From: Collinsella sp. WCA1-178-WT-3 (M1)
GTDB taxonomy: Bacteria > Actinomycetota > Coriobacteriia > Coriobacteriales > Coriobacteriaceae
DNA length: 64,000 bases
Direction of reading: 5' to 3'
Assembly (NCBI RefSeq): GCF_009696325.1
Contig: NZ_VUME01000003.1
Span: 1 to 64,000 of the forward strand
Below are positions 42,750-52,019 of this stretch, in pieces (the first letter of the stretch is position 1; the number at the start of each line of letters is the position of its first letter). The translations under genes were made by a program, and so were the position numbers. The notes beneath the pieces are model-generated. The model was not told the origin of the DNA. It saw nothing but the letters and a program-made list of their open reading frames with translations, and ran no database searches.

Positions 42750-45700
42750 CTATTGGTTGTTTTTGATATACAGCTCGCTCAGGTAAGCTGCATTCGCTTC
42801 CTTGTTGGGCATGACCATGTCGAGGTCCTCGTTGTAGAACAGCCCCTTGTCCTGGACGGCTCGGTTAATATCGGCTGCGGTTATTACGACGCCGTAGTCA
42901 TCCTGGAACGCATCGATCAGGTCCCCCACCTCGATAGGCCCCTTTTGCCTCACGACGTATTCGACCGCGTCGCCCGACGAAAACGCCCCCTCCTTGCGAC
43001 AGAACATGTAAACTCCGCTAAAGCGGGTACGCCTTATTTGCTCATGAGCCAGGCCGTACAGAACGATTGAGTCATAAAACGTATTGTCAAAACCACATTC
43101 ATCGACCACGGCATGGAGCTTATGCATAAAGCCCTGCTTACGCAGGCTCGTCACCGTAAACGGCACGTCAGGCTCTGTGCAGGCAAACAGGGAATACGCG
43201 TAGCTGCCCAGGTCAATACGTCGAATACCTGTCGATTCGTTCAGCCGCTTGAGCGAAATGAACGAATCGTGGTTGCACTCGATAAAGGTAAAGTTGCGCA
43301 GCAGCGGTGTAATGGCATTCCTAAAATCCGGATGGTTGATGACCTCGTCGCCAAAGCCCGGGGAACCGTAGGCAAAGCTGTCGCGCGACATAAGCAGGTT
43401 CGTAAACGACTGACGCAGGTCCACGCCTTCCTTGACTATCAGGTCCCTGGAGATTTCCAGACCAAGAGGCGCCAGTGACTGATCGTTAATGAGCCGCCCG
43501 GATGCGATACCAAACTTGGCAGCAAAACTCGCTGCGACATACGGTAGCGAGACGTAGTCCTCGGTCACCATATCTTTGATGAACTGCTGCTGCTCGTCCG
43601 TAAGGTTGCTCTCGACATACGAGTAGCGGCCGTTGCGCAGATATGCGTTCATGTCGCGCAGGTAGTTGCCGCGGACCGTCCTCGTTTCCACGCAGTACTT
43701 GTCCGCATAGCGCTGGGCAAACTCCTCGCGCGATAGCTCGGTGCCCGCATCTCGCAGCACATCGAGCATTTGGTTTTTACGGTCCGTTTTGCCCAGACGA
43801 ATGAGCGGCATCGAGCCCATTTCCAAGCCGGGCACCGAACCCGGACGCACAAATGAGCGGATAATCTCGTAGAGCTCCTCGTCATCACGCACGTCGTAGA
43901 GGTCACACAGCTCCTGATTCTCGCGTAGGATGAGGCCCGCGCCGCACTCGATATTGCGCCCCACGGCGAGCGTCAGGATCTGACGCAACTCGGACGTAAA
44001 GCGGCTGTCGACCTTGTAGGCGCGAATCTTATTGGCGCGCGCCACCAGGAACATGTGCGTGCCACGCAGCTCGTTAAGACATCTGATGTCCTCGGAAGGC
44101 AACGAAAGCATCTGTTTGTAACCGCACTTGTTGTCTTCCAAAAACAGCTGGTACCTGTTGCGGAAATCTTTAAGGTCGTGATACTCATCAACGGCTCCAG
44201 ACTCGGCAAAGGCACGCAGCGCGGCACCGCGCGTGGAGAAATTGCCCAGTTTTTTACGCGCGATCTGCTCGAGCTGGGAGGTGTTGTCCTTCTCGACACT
44301 TACGGGCGTTCGGAGCACGCCGGCAGAAGAATGACGATTCAGCTGCGCCGCCCTATCACGCCATTCCTGCGGCAACGAGCGATCGTTGGCGGCAAGGCGC
44401 AGGCTAAACTTATTCGATACCTTGACGGCTTTCAGGTAGCCAAAAGTCATCGGGGATGCCTGTGTAATCTTGCAGAACGCATCCTCGGTAAGGTCATAAC
44501 GCTGGTACAACGGGGCGAATTTGTCCTCGTCGAGGCGCGGCCGATTGCACAGCAGGTCGGCACGACGCTGACGGAGCGGACCAAGACCAGCGGGCTTGTG
44601 CGGGTAATCCATAAGCGGCTTATCGCTAAAGATCCAGCGTAACAGGCTGGCATCATCGCTGGGCAGCAACGCCAGCCACGCCTCGATAGACATAGGGCCT
44701 TTGCCGGTGAGGTCTTCGACCTTGCTGGTAAAGGGCTTTGCCGGCTGTTCCGGGGCCGGGGCGGGAGCTGGCTCCAGAGCGGCAGGGTCAGGCATCTGGT
44801 CTGGCTCGGGCTCGGTCGCAGGCTCGGACTCGGTCGCAGGATCGGGCTCGGTCGCAGGATCGGGCTCGGGCTCGGTCGCAGGCTCGGGCTCGGGTGTCGG
44901 CGCGACAGCCTGCTCCACCGGCGCGGCCTTCTCCTCGGCCGGTTCGTCAGCGTTTTCGGTTTCCATGCTCGCAAGGTACGCGCGAACCACATCGCATACA
45001 GACGGCGCAAGGTCCTTATCGACCTGTGCATATTTAAGCGGGATGGTGCCCTGTCCGTATACGCGCTTCATATACAGGAATGCAGGCTGTGCGGTTTGCG
45101 TTAGGCCGTAAAACTCCTTGGCGGAAAGCTTATACGTATGAAAGAGCGGACCAAATGTATCGACGTCAAACGTTGGTCGCCCCGCCATAAGGGCATCGTA
45201 ACGCTCGCGGATTTTCCAAGCAGACTTGCCAAGGTTATCCATCCAGCGAGCCGGCTTGTCATCGATGAGCATATAGCCCATCAGGATGCGGTCCTGGTAT
45301 GCGAGATCCGTGAACCATCTATTGAACTTTACAATGTCCTGGCCCACGGCAAGCTTAAGCACCTGTTCCAGCGTAAGATCTTGCACCGGCGGCTGCTCAG
45401 ACTCGTGAGCGGACTGCGCTTCAAGCGCTTCCGTCTGAGCACCCACCTCGCCGCCCGGTTGAACCTCATCGACCGACGTAATAACGTCGTCTGCCGAATT
45501 TGCATTTTCGCAGGTAGATTCCGTATTGCTGGCCTCAATATCTTCTTGATCCTGAGGCAGCTCAAAGTTCAGACGCTCAAACGTTTTTACCGCTGCACTA
45601 AAGGCGGGATATTCACTTTTAAGACTCGCGAGCGCCGAATTGACAGCGTCCTCTTCGTTAGCGCCCGTCGCAAGCCTACCCGCCAGCCTGGTACAAAAGA

Positions 45701-47450
45701 GTAGACGGAACGAAGGCTCGTTTACGGCAAGGCCTTCGCGCTGCAGACGGTTAATGGTATCCCTGACAAGACGGTTAACTGCCTCGACGCGCTCGAGCGG
45801 CGTGCCAGCGGCTGGATACCAGCCCCCTATTGCAGCCAGACGGGCAAGTTCCATTTCGTCTTTGGTTTTTCCCAGCTGCAAACGACCCGATGGCCACTCA
45901 TTTAAAGCATCGATAATCGAACCAACCTCAGAAGATGTGAGGCCGCTTCTCCGTAACGCCGTAGCATTGTAGGTGAGCAGCGTAGGCAGGTCGTAGATTT
46001 TAAGGGTCCATTTTAATTTACGCTGAATTGCCGGAGTAATCGAAAGGTTCCACAGCGAAAGCGGCGCGCCGCCACTCGTATACACCGTGCTAAGTGTTTC
46101 GCTAATCGGTCCTTTAATGTTCGCGTAGGCACGGTAATCACGCCCAATGCTGCGCAGATTACCATAGATGTCAAATGTCAGCCTCGCATTGCCCGAGAGT
46201 CTGCCGAGCTCTGGCGCCTGCGCGCGATACTGCGGAGATAGCGGCAAAGCATAGGCGGTAAGATGCTTTTCGAAAGCAATGCGTAAGGTCTCGTCCTCAG
46301 CCTTGCCCAACTTGCGCACAAGGCAAAACACATCGTGAATCTCATGCTTGTCGAGAAAGGCAACCTGGGTCTCGGTATCAAACACACAGCGCGGGTCGTC
46401 CCAGCCGCTCAGGTACTTGGGACGCTCGAGCTTTTTAACGGCGTCCTCGGAAGGCTCAAACTTAGATGCAGCCATGACGCCGGGCTCAAGTTCGAGCTCT
46501 GGTTCGGATTCAGAAATGGGCGCAATCTCGGCTTCGGGGTCCGCGACGGTCACGGTCTCTTTAATGGATTCGGGTTCAGACTCGAGCACAAGCGCGGGCT
46601 GCTCGAGCTCGGTGGCGGCCTCGGCCTCAAGGCCATCCGAGAAGGAAATAACCAGCTGCTGCGGCTCGGAAGACAGCGTGAGCCTGGGACACTCAGGCTG
46701 CACCGGCTCCTGCTGCTCGACTTGAGCCGGCTCCTGCCGCTCGTCCGCCACCTCTGCAGGCTCCGTCGGCGACTCGTATCCCATGAGAGACAGACCGTCG
46801 GCCGGCTTCCTGTCATACGAAACGCCCACGGCAACGGGGATAGGCCAACTGCGCCCATTAACCTTCAACTGCACAAGGGTCGAATCTGCACGCAACGAAA
46901 TGGGACCATAAGCCATAGGTGCAGGGTCCTCAGGAGTAACGGATTCAACGGCCTCGGGCTCTACAATATCGGCGTCGTCGGCCCACAGCGCCGCCGCGCG
47001 CTCAAGTGTCTCAGGCTCTGTGGCTTCGGGCTCTTCGGCATCGCACTCAGCGGCCTCAGGCGCAGCCTCTTCAGACTCAACGTTTTCGTCATCAACAACG
47101 GTGCCGTAAACGTCCTCGTCCCCAGTGTTTTCGCCCTCGGCACCTTCGCTTTTAACAGCCTCAAGCTCAATGGCATCAGCAGCCACCGGCTCCCCTGCGG
47201 GTTCCGCCACCTCCTTGGCCGCACCGGGCGCCATGCTGTACTCGCCGTTGGCGTATAAAAGTTCGCCACCTATAACTAGTTGGGCTAGTGCACGTTCGTA
47301 TGAGTCATTGATGGTGCGATACACGCTCGAGCGCACCAGCGCTTCGTGCAGTGGGGCATCGGCCTGCGCGACCGCATCCAGAATGAGCGACTCGTAGTAC
47401 GCGTTTACGTCCATTGAAATGTTTGTTGCACTCACAGCATTGTTGTCCAT
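42750..47450 (-). CDS. 1566-aa multi-domain protein heading the extended BREX operon, unknown function
   Basis: Segments seen, in order: a winged-helix-like N-terminus (YYESLILDAVAQ...ANGEYSM, about 15-75); an acidic Glu-rich linker; a beta-like stretch; a conserved helical region (about 355-600) containing IYDLPTLLTYNATALRRSGL with SSEVGSIIDAL, resembling the helix-hairpin-helix of RNA polymerase alpha C-terminal domains (about 480-515); two copies of a ~110-residue unit (about 705-815 and 930-1035) joined by a Pro/Glu/Thr linker; and a C-terminal part with several winged-helix-like units. It looks DNA-binding rather than catalytic. The start is uncertain: GTG 47,486, ATG 47,450 (GGGGG upstream, used here) or ATG 47,414. 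Confidence 0.7.
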   Translation of the reverse strand: MDNNAVSATNISMDVNAYYESLILDAVAQADAPLHEALVRSSVYRTINDSYERALAQLVIGGELLYANGEYSMAPGAAKEVAEPAGEPVAADAIELEAVKSEGAEGENTGDEDVYGTVVDDENVESEEAAPEAAECDAEEPEATEPETLERAAALWADDADIVEPEAVESVTPEDPAPMAYGPISLRADSTLVQLKVNGRSWPIPVAVGVSYDRKPADGLSLMGYESPTEPAEVADERQEPAQVEQQEPVQPECPRLTLSSEPQQLVISFSDGLEAEAATELEQPALVLESEPESIKETVTVADPEAEIAPISESEPELELEPGVMAASKFEPSEDAVKKLERPKYLSGWDDPRCVFDTETQVAFLDKHEIHDVFCLVRKLGKAEDETLRIAFEKHLTAYALPLSPQYRAQAPELGRLSGNARLTFDIYGNLRSIGRDYRAYANIKGPISETLSTVYTSGGAPLSLWNLSITPAIQRKLKWTLKIYDLPTLLTYNATALRRSGLTSSEVGSIIDALNEWPSGRLQLGKTKDEMELARLAAIGGWYPAAGTPLERVEAVNRLVRDTINRLQREGLAVNEPSFRLLFCTRLAGRLATGANEEDAVNSALASLKSEYPAFSAAVKTFERLNFELPQDQEDIEASNTESTCENANSADDVITSVDEVQPGGEVGAQTEALEAQSAHESEQPPVQDLTLEQVLKLAVGQDIVKFNRWFTDLAYQDRILMGYMLIDDKPARWMDNLGKSAWKIRERYDALMAGRPTFDVDTFGPLFHTYKLSAKEFYGLTQTAQPAFLYMKRVYGQGTIPLKYAQVDKDLAPSVCDVVRAYLASMETENADEPAEEKAAPVEQAVAPTPEPEPATEPEPDPATEPDPATESEPATEPEPDQMPDPAALEPAPAPAPEQPAKPFTSKVEDLTGKGPMSIEAWLALLPSDDASLLRWIFSDKPLMDYPHKPAGLGPLRQRRADLLCNRPRLDEDKFAPLYQRYDLTEDAFCKITQASPMTFGYLKAVKVSNKFSLRLAANDRSLPQEWRDRAAQLNRHSSAGVLRTPVSVEKDNTSQLEQIARKKLGNFSTRGAALRAFAESGAVDEYHDLKDFRNRYQLFLEDNKCGYKQMLSLPSEDIRCLNELRGTHMFLVARANKIRAYKVDSRFTSELRQILTLAVGRNIECGAGLILRENQELCDLYDVRDDEELYEIIRSFVRPGSVPGLEMGSMPLIRLGKTDRKNQMLDVLRDAGTELSREEFAQRYADKYCVETRTVRGNYLRDMNAYLRNGRYSYVESNLTDEQQQFIKDMVTEDYVSLPYVAASFAAKFGIASGRLINDQSLAPLGLEISRDLIVKEGVDLRQSFTNLLMSRDSFAYGSPGFGDEVINHPDFRNAITPLLRNFTFIECNHDSFISLKRLNESTGIRRIDLGSYAYSLFACTEPDVPFTVTSLRKQGFMHKLHAVVDECGFDNTFYDSIVLYGLAHEQIRRTRFSGVYMFCRKEGAFSSGDAVEYVVRQKGPIEVGDLIDAFQDDYGVVITAADINRAVQDKGLFYNEDLDMVMPNKEANAAYLSELYIKNNQ
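44802..44895. repeat. Tandem GGCTCGGTCGCAGGATC-type coding repeat
   Basis: About five imperfect 17-18-bp units encode the Glu/Pro/Ala/Thr linker (TEPDPATE-like) of the large protein. Similar GGGCTC repeats occur at about 38,850-38,960 in the 356-aa gene. They could expand or contract in frame when unit length is a multiple of three. Confidence 0.7.
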
Positions 47451-47562
47451 ACAGAAACGACCCCCGATATTCCCCAAACAACCCACTAGCTGTATTGGAA
47501 AAAAGGAAGAATTATGCCAATGATTACTTCATACGCCACTTGCGAACGTTTTTGTTTAGCAA

Positions 47563-47610
47563 CATTTTGTTGTGCAATAAATCAACTGTGCATATGCAGA
47601 TGAGCGGTAG
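47563..47610 (-). promoter_or_regulatory. BREX-locus palindrome motif, diverged copy 3, in the divergent promoter region
   Basis: The plus strand reads CATTTTGTTGTGCAATAA (47,563-47,580), close to CATTTGTTGAGCAACAA of copies 1 and 2, and then GAGCGGTAG (47,602-47,610), identical in all three, at a wider spacing. It lies between the BREX operon head and SNF2 helicase 2. A CATAAT -10-like box for the minus-strand operon is near 47,510. Confidence 0.5.
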
Positions 47611-47753
47611 TTTTAATCGGTGAACGGCGATCGCGTACGCCTGAAGGCCCTTTCATTTTCCTTGGCACCAAGGCAATTAAAATGGACCTGTCGCGCAGAC
47701 GCGCCGCGCGCCTCACGCGTCTCAACTTGTCCGCACATCTTCAGGAGTCCGTA

Positions 47754-50693
47754 ATGGCAAGACCGTTTAGCCCCAGCGAAGCAAAAGCCGTCGTCTCGAA
47801 GGCCCAGGAGCTATTGGGCGATATCGAGGTTATTTCGAAGGCCACAATATACGGACCCGACAACTTTAGGAACGCGATCGCTCAAGCCAAAACGGACACG
47901 CTAATCAAGGAACTTCGACGGATTAAAATCGCCGACCTTCAAACACCGGCGAGCACGCAAAAGAAGTTGGCAGATCAGAAGATCAAGACGGCATACGACC
48001 TCTACTGTCGTGGCGAATTTGCAGAAGACGACCAACACGTTAAAAAGCTCGTACGCGTGGCGAATGAATGCGCCGACGCAATCCGCAAGCTCTATCGACC
48101 CAAACCGAAGAGTACCCATATGCGCGACGCGCTCTTTTTAGCCGCCCGCTACTATAAGTCCGCCTTACTTGCCGAACTCTACGAATCCGCAATACGTGAC
48201 GCCCACGACATTCCGAATGCCTGCGGCCTTGTAGGCCAAAACAGTGGAGGGCTCCGCTGGCTTCTGCTGAATGCCACCGATAAGCAGACGACGGAAGCGG
48301 CGTATCGACGCCTCGTGCAATTTACAGACAACTCCAATAGCAAGTTTATAAAAGATGGACGTCTTCAGGCGAACAGTATCCTCGGCATGGACCCAAGCAT
48401 CCCACTTGGACCGGAAACCAAGCAAAGGGCCGTAAGGGTTATCGCCGAGGACGCCGGCGAGGACCTTTTCTCATCCGACGCTAAGCCCAACAGAAACGAA
48501 ATTGAAGCAGCGGTCTATGGCGCCGAAGACAAAATTCCCGAGCGCGCGATTACCAAACTGGAAGAAAAGCGTAGGCGCAGCCAAAACCAAATCCGTAAAC
48601 AAGTAGACAAGGTCCGCCACGCCGACGCTCAGCGCTACGTTTCGGAGCAATCGGTCGACATGCTTAAAGATCTAGTTCCAGGCGTTCGCGTTAAGTGCCT
48701 TAAAGACGCCGGGTACACAACGCTCGGCAAGATTATGTACGGAAGATTGCGCGGGCGCGAAAGGCAGCCCTGGGACAACTATGACCAGCGTTGGGAACTA
48801 AGCAAGATTAACGGCATTAGCGAAAATGCTGCCGGCAGAATTGTCGATGCCATTGAACAGCAGGTCGACATGCTTGCCAAAAGCGGCAAGATAAAACTGA
48901 CCCCTGACAATAAAAAGCCAGAGGACACGGCACTTCTCCAGGAAGTCTATAAGTACTTTGAGCTCGAAGATCTGCTCAGCGAGGCCAAGGCTGCGCTCGC
49001 GCGCATTACCGAAGAGCTTTCGGAGCTGCAAGGCCAGATTCTGCCGGCGCTCGATGCGTACACCTGGCTCTTTTACAAGGATCGCGACACGGTTTACGGC
49101 GCGTACGAAAAGCTCAACGATCTTATCAACGGCGCAGAGCTCGAGAAGGTCAATGGCTATGCGAGTCAGAGCCTAATCGAGCCGGACGAAAAGACCGTGT
49201 GGAAACTCTTCGGGGCCGATCCTATCCGCGTGTATAGCCTACTCGAAAAGCTGATGCCCAAGGCGTTTTCTTCGACTTCCAATGGCTATGGCCTGCCCGA
49301 GAAGCTCGCCAACCAGATTAAAACGACGTCGTTCGACACCACGGGCCTTAAGTGCGAGCTCCGTACATACCAGACATGGGGCGTCCGCTACATCTTGCAC
49401 CAAGGCAATGCGCTGCTGGGCGACGAGATGGGTCTGGGCAAAACCGTCCAGGCCATCGCCGTGATGACCGCACTCAAAAACAAGGGTGCCAAGAAGTTCT
49501 TGGTCGTTTGCCCTGCTAGTGTTCTCGAAAACTGGGTGCGCGAGGTGCACAAGCACAGCGACCTTACATGCATTAAAATCCACGGGCCCGCGAAGGATCT
49601 CCATGCAAGGACATGGCTGGCGGGGCTGGATGTGGGCGTCACCAACTATGAGAGCACAAGCTATATTGAGCTGGACCCGTCAGTGAAACTCGACCTAGTC
49701 GTAGTCGACGAGGCCCATTACATTAAAAACCCGAGCGCCAAGCGAAGCATCAACACGCTCAACTTGTGCAAGCAGGCTAAGCACGTGTTATTTATGTCGG
49801 GCACGCCGCTCGAGAATAAGGTCGACGAGATGATCGGGCTTGTGTCGCATCTCAACAAAAAGGCTGCGCGTGAAGCGGGCAAATACGCCAGCAGATTTAG
49901 TTCGGCGGGGTTTAGAGATGCCCTGGCACCGGTTTATTACCGCCGCAAGCGCGAGGACGTGCTCTCGGAGCTGCCCGACCTTATCGAAAACAGCGAGTGG
50001 TGCCAGATGGGATCTTCGGAACTCCAGCAGTACTACCTAACCCTGCGGATGCGAAACCCGATGCAGATCCGACGGCTGTCGTGGAACGCCCCAGACCCCA
50101 GCGACTCGTCCAAGCTCAAACGCCTGCGCGAGATTGTCGCCGATGCCAAGGACGAAAACCGCAAGGTCCTGGTGTTTTCGTTCTTCCACGACACTATCGA
50201 CGTGGTGCGCTCGGCGTTTGGAAGTGCGTGCTACGGCCCCATTAGCGGCTCTACCCCACTCAATAAACGCCAACAGATTATCGACTCGTTTGACGCGGCG
50301 CCCGCGGGCTCCGTCCTGGTGGCGCAGATTCAGTCGGGCGGCACGGGCCTCAACATTCAGTCGGCAAGCGTCGTCGTGCTGTGCGAGCCGCAGTACAAGC
50401 CCTCGATCGAAAACCAGGCCATTTCGCGCGCGTACCGCATGGGCCAGTCGCGCAATGTACTGGTCTATCGTCTGCTGTGCAAGGATACGATCGACGAGCG
50501 CATCATGTCGATCCTCGAGCGCAAGCAGGGTGACTTCAATGCCTTTGCAGACAAGTCCGCCGCCGCTGAAGCCGACATGCAAAACGAGCTCGAGGTCAAG
50601 CAAGAACAGCTCAACGCCATGTTCGACGAAGAAATCAAACGCCTGGAGAGCCTGATGCCATCGCTCGCAGACCTGGACTTGCCGGAGGAGTAG
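47754..50693 (+). CDS. SNF2-family helicase 2, divergent from the BREX operon
   Basis: 979 aa. The N-terminal ~500 residues are helical, with a helix-hairpin-helix-like pair (VPGVRVKCLKDAGYTTLGKI and INGISENAAGRIVDAIEQQV, about 305-375). The Snf2 motor follows: GDEMGLGKT (about residue 557), VVVDEAHYIKNP (about 650), FMSGTPLEN, QSGGTGLNIQ and QAISRAYRMGQ. The ATG at 47,754 has AGGAG eight bases upstream; an in-frame extension to 47,682 lacks an SD. Divergent placement and a shared promoter region suggest coordinated regulation with BREX. Confidence 0.9.
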   Translation: MARPFSPSEAKAVVSKAQELLGDIEVISKATIYGPDNFRNAIAQAKTDTLIKELRRIKIADLQTPASTQKKLADQKIKTAYDLYCRGEFAEDDQHVKKLVRVANECADAIRKLYRPKPKSTHMRDALFLAARYYKSALLAELYESAIRDAHDIPNACGLVGQNSGGLRWLLLNATDKQTTEAAYRRLVQFTDNSNSKFIKDGRLQANSILGMDPSIPLGPETKQRAVRVIAEDAGEDLFSSDAKPNRNEIEAAVYGAEDKIPERAITKLEEKRRRSQNQIRKQVDKVRHADAQRYVSEQSVDMLKDLVPGVRVKCLKDAGYTTLGKIMYGRLRGRERQPWDNYDQRWELSKINGISENAAGRIVDAIEQQVDMLAKSGKIKLTPDNKKPEDTALLQEVYKYFELEDLLSEAKAALARITEELSELQGQILPALDAYTWLFYKDRDTVYGAYEKLNDLINGAELEKVNGYASQSLIEPDEKTVWKLFGADPIRVYSLLEKLMPKAFSSTSNGYGLPEKLANQIKTTSFDTTGLKCELRTYQTWGVRYILHQGNALLGDEMGLGKTVQAIAVMTALKNKGAKKFLVVCPASVLENWVREVHKHSDLTCIKIHGPAKDLHARTWLAGLDVGVTNYESTSYIELDPSVKLDLVVVDEAHYIKNPSAKRSINTLNLCKQAKHVLFMSGTPLENKVDEMIGLVSHLNKKAAREAGKYASRFSSAGFRDALAPVYYRRKREDVLSELPDLIENSEWCQMGSSELQQYYLTLRMRNPMQIRRLSWNAPDPSDSSKLKRLREIVADAKDENRKVLVFSFFHDTIDVVRSAFGSACYGPISGSTPLNKRQQIIDSFDAAPAGSVLVAQIQSGGTGLNIQSASVVVLCEPQYKPSIENQAISRAYRMGQSRNVLVYRLLCKDTIDERIMSILERKQGDFNAFADKSAAAEADMQNELEVKQEQLNAMFDEEIKRLESLMPSLADLDLPEE

Positions 50694-50825
50694 GCCCTCT
50701 CCCCCATGTAACCATCCTGTAAATCATAGCGGCGCAGTCGAGTTTTACCGTGATGCGGTCGCGCCTGGCGCTCCACTGTGCTAAAGTATCCCGAACGTTC
50801 AAACGACTACGAGGGGAACTAGAAG

Positions 50826-51950
50826 ATGGCACGTGTGCACAACTTCTCAGCTGGCCCGGCCGCGCTGCCTACAAGCGTGCTCGCCGAGATCGCCGACGAG
50901 ATGATGGACTACCGCGGTTGCGGCATGTCCGTGCTCGAGATGAGCCATCGATCTAGCATGTACCAGCAGATCATCGACGACGCCGAGGCAACCCTGCGCC
51001 GCCTGCTGAGCATCCCCGACAACTACCGCGTCCTGTTTTTGCAGGGCGGCGCCACGCTGCAGTTTGCGGGCATCCCCATGAACCTCATGCGCCGCGGCCG
51101 CGCCGGCTACGTCGTGACCGGCAACTTCGCCAACAAGGCGTACAAGGAGGCCGCCAAGTACGGCGAGGCCGTGCTGCTCGCGAGCTCCAAGGACACCAAT
51201 TTCGACCGCATTCCCACCATGGCCAATATCAACGCGCGCATTGCCGCCGAGGCCGCGGGCAACGGGATCGACTACGTCTACATCTGCCAGAACAACACCA
51301 TCTTTGGCACCATGTACCACGAGCTGCCCGCTTGCGGCGATGTGCCGCTGGTCGCCGATGTCTCGAGTTGCTTTCTGTCGCAGCCGCTCGACGTTGAGCG
51401 CTACGGGCTCATTTACGCCGGCGCGCAGAAAAACGCCGGCGCCGCGGGCGTGACCGTGGTTATCGTGCGCGGCGACCTCATCGCAGATGGCCCCGCCTTT
51501 GCGCAGACGCCGCAGTACATGGACCTTAAGACCCAAGCCGCCAAGGGCTCCATGCTCAACACGCCCAACACCTTTGGCATCTACGTGTGCGGCAAGGTGT
51601 TCCGTTGGGTTGAGCAGACCGGCGGACTAGCCGCCATGGCCGAGCGCAACTGGGCCAAGGCCAACCTGCTCTATGACCTGCTCGAGCACAGCGAGCTGTT
51701 CCATGGCACCACGCAGGCCGGCAGCCGCTCCATCGCCAACGTCACCTTCCGCACCGGCGACGCCGAACTCGACGCGGCCTTTGTCGCAGGCGCGGCCGAG
51801 CACCAGATTCAAAACGTCAAGGGCCATCGCCTGGTGGGCGGCATGCGCGCGAGCGTCTACAACGCCGTAACCATGGAAGACGTGCAGGCACTGGCCTCGT
51901 ACATGAAGGACTTCGAAGCGCAGCATAGTTTGAGTCCGCGATCTAACTAG
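50826..51950 (+). CDS. serC: Phosphoserine aminotransferase
   Basis: 374 aa PLP enzyme of serine synthesis, converting 3-phosphohydroxypyruvate and glutamate to phosphoserine. The start HNFSAGPAALP is diagnostic. LQGGATLQF (about 74-82) and YAGAQKNAGAAG (about 198-209, PLP lysine) follow. SD GAGGGGAA precedes the ATG. serA follows 69 bp downstream, making a two-gene serine operon. Confidence 0.96.
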   Translation: MARVHNFSAGPAALPTSVLAEIADEMMDYRGCGMSVLEMSHRSSMYQQIIDDAEATLRRLLSIPDNYRVLFLQGGATLQFAGIPMNLMRRGRAGYVVTGNFANKAYKEAAKYGEAVLLASSKDTNFDRIPTMANINARIAAEAAGNGIDYVYICQNNTIFGTMYHELPACGDVPLVADVSSCFLSQPLDVERYGLIYAGAQKNAGAAGVTVVIVRGDLIADGPAFAQTPQYMDLKTQAAKGSMLNTPNTFGIYVCGKVFRWVEQTGGLAAMAERNWAKANLLYDLLEHSELFHGTTQAGSRSIANVTFRTGDAELDAAFVAGAAEHQIQNVKGHRLVGGMRASVYNAVTMEDVQALASYMKDFEAQHSLSPRSN

Positions 51951-52019
51951 CCCGCAACCCGCGGGCCGACCAGCCACTTCAAACCACTTGTTATAAACAA
52001 ACCCGCTAAGGAGTATTTC

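Noticed and set aside
18121-50693. DISARM or type I restriction-modification instead of BREX
   Set aside because: BrxA, BrxB, BrxC, PglZ and BrxL are all recognisable; no HsdR/HsdS or DrmB-like proteins are seen.
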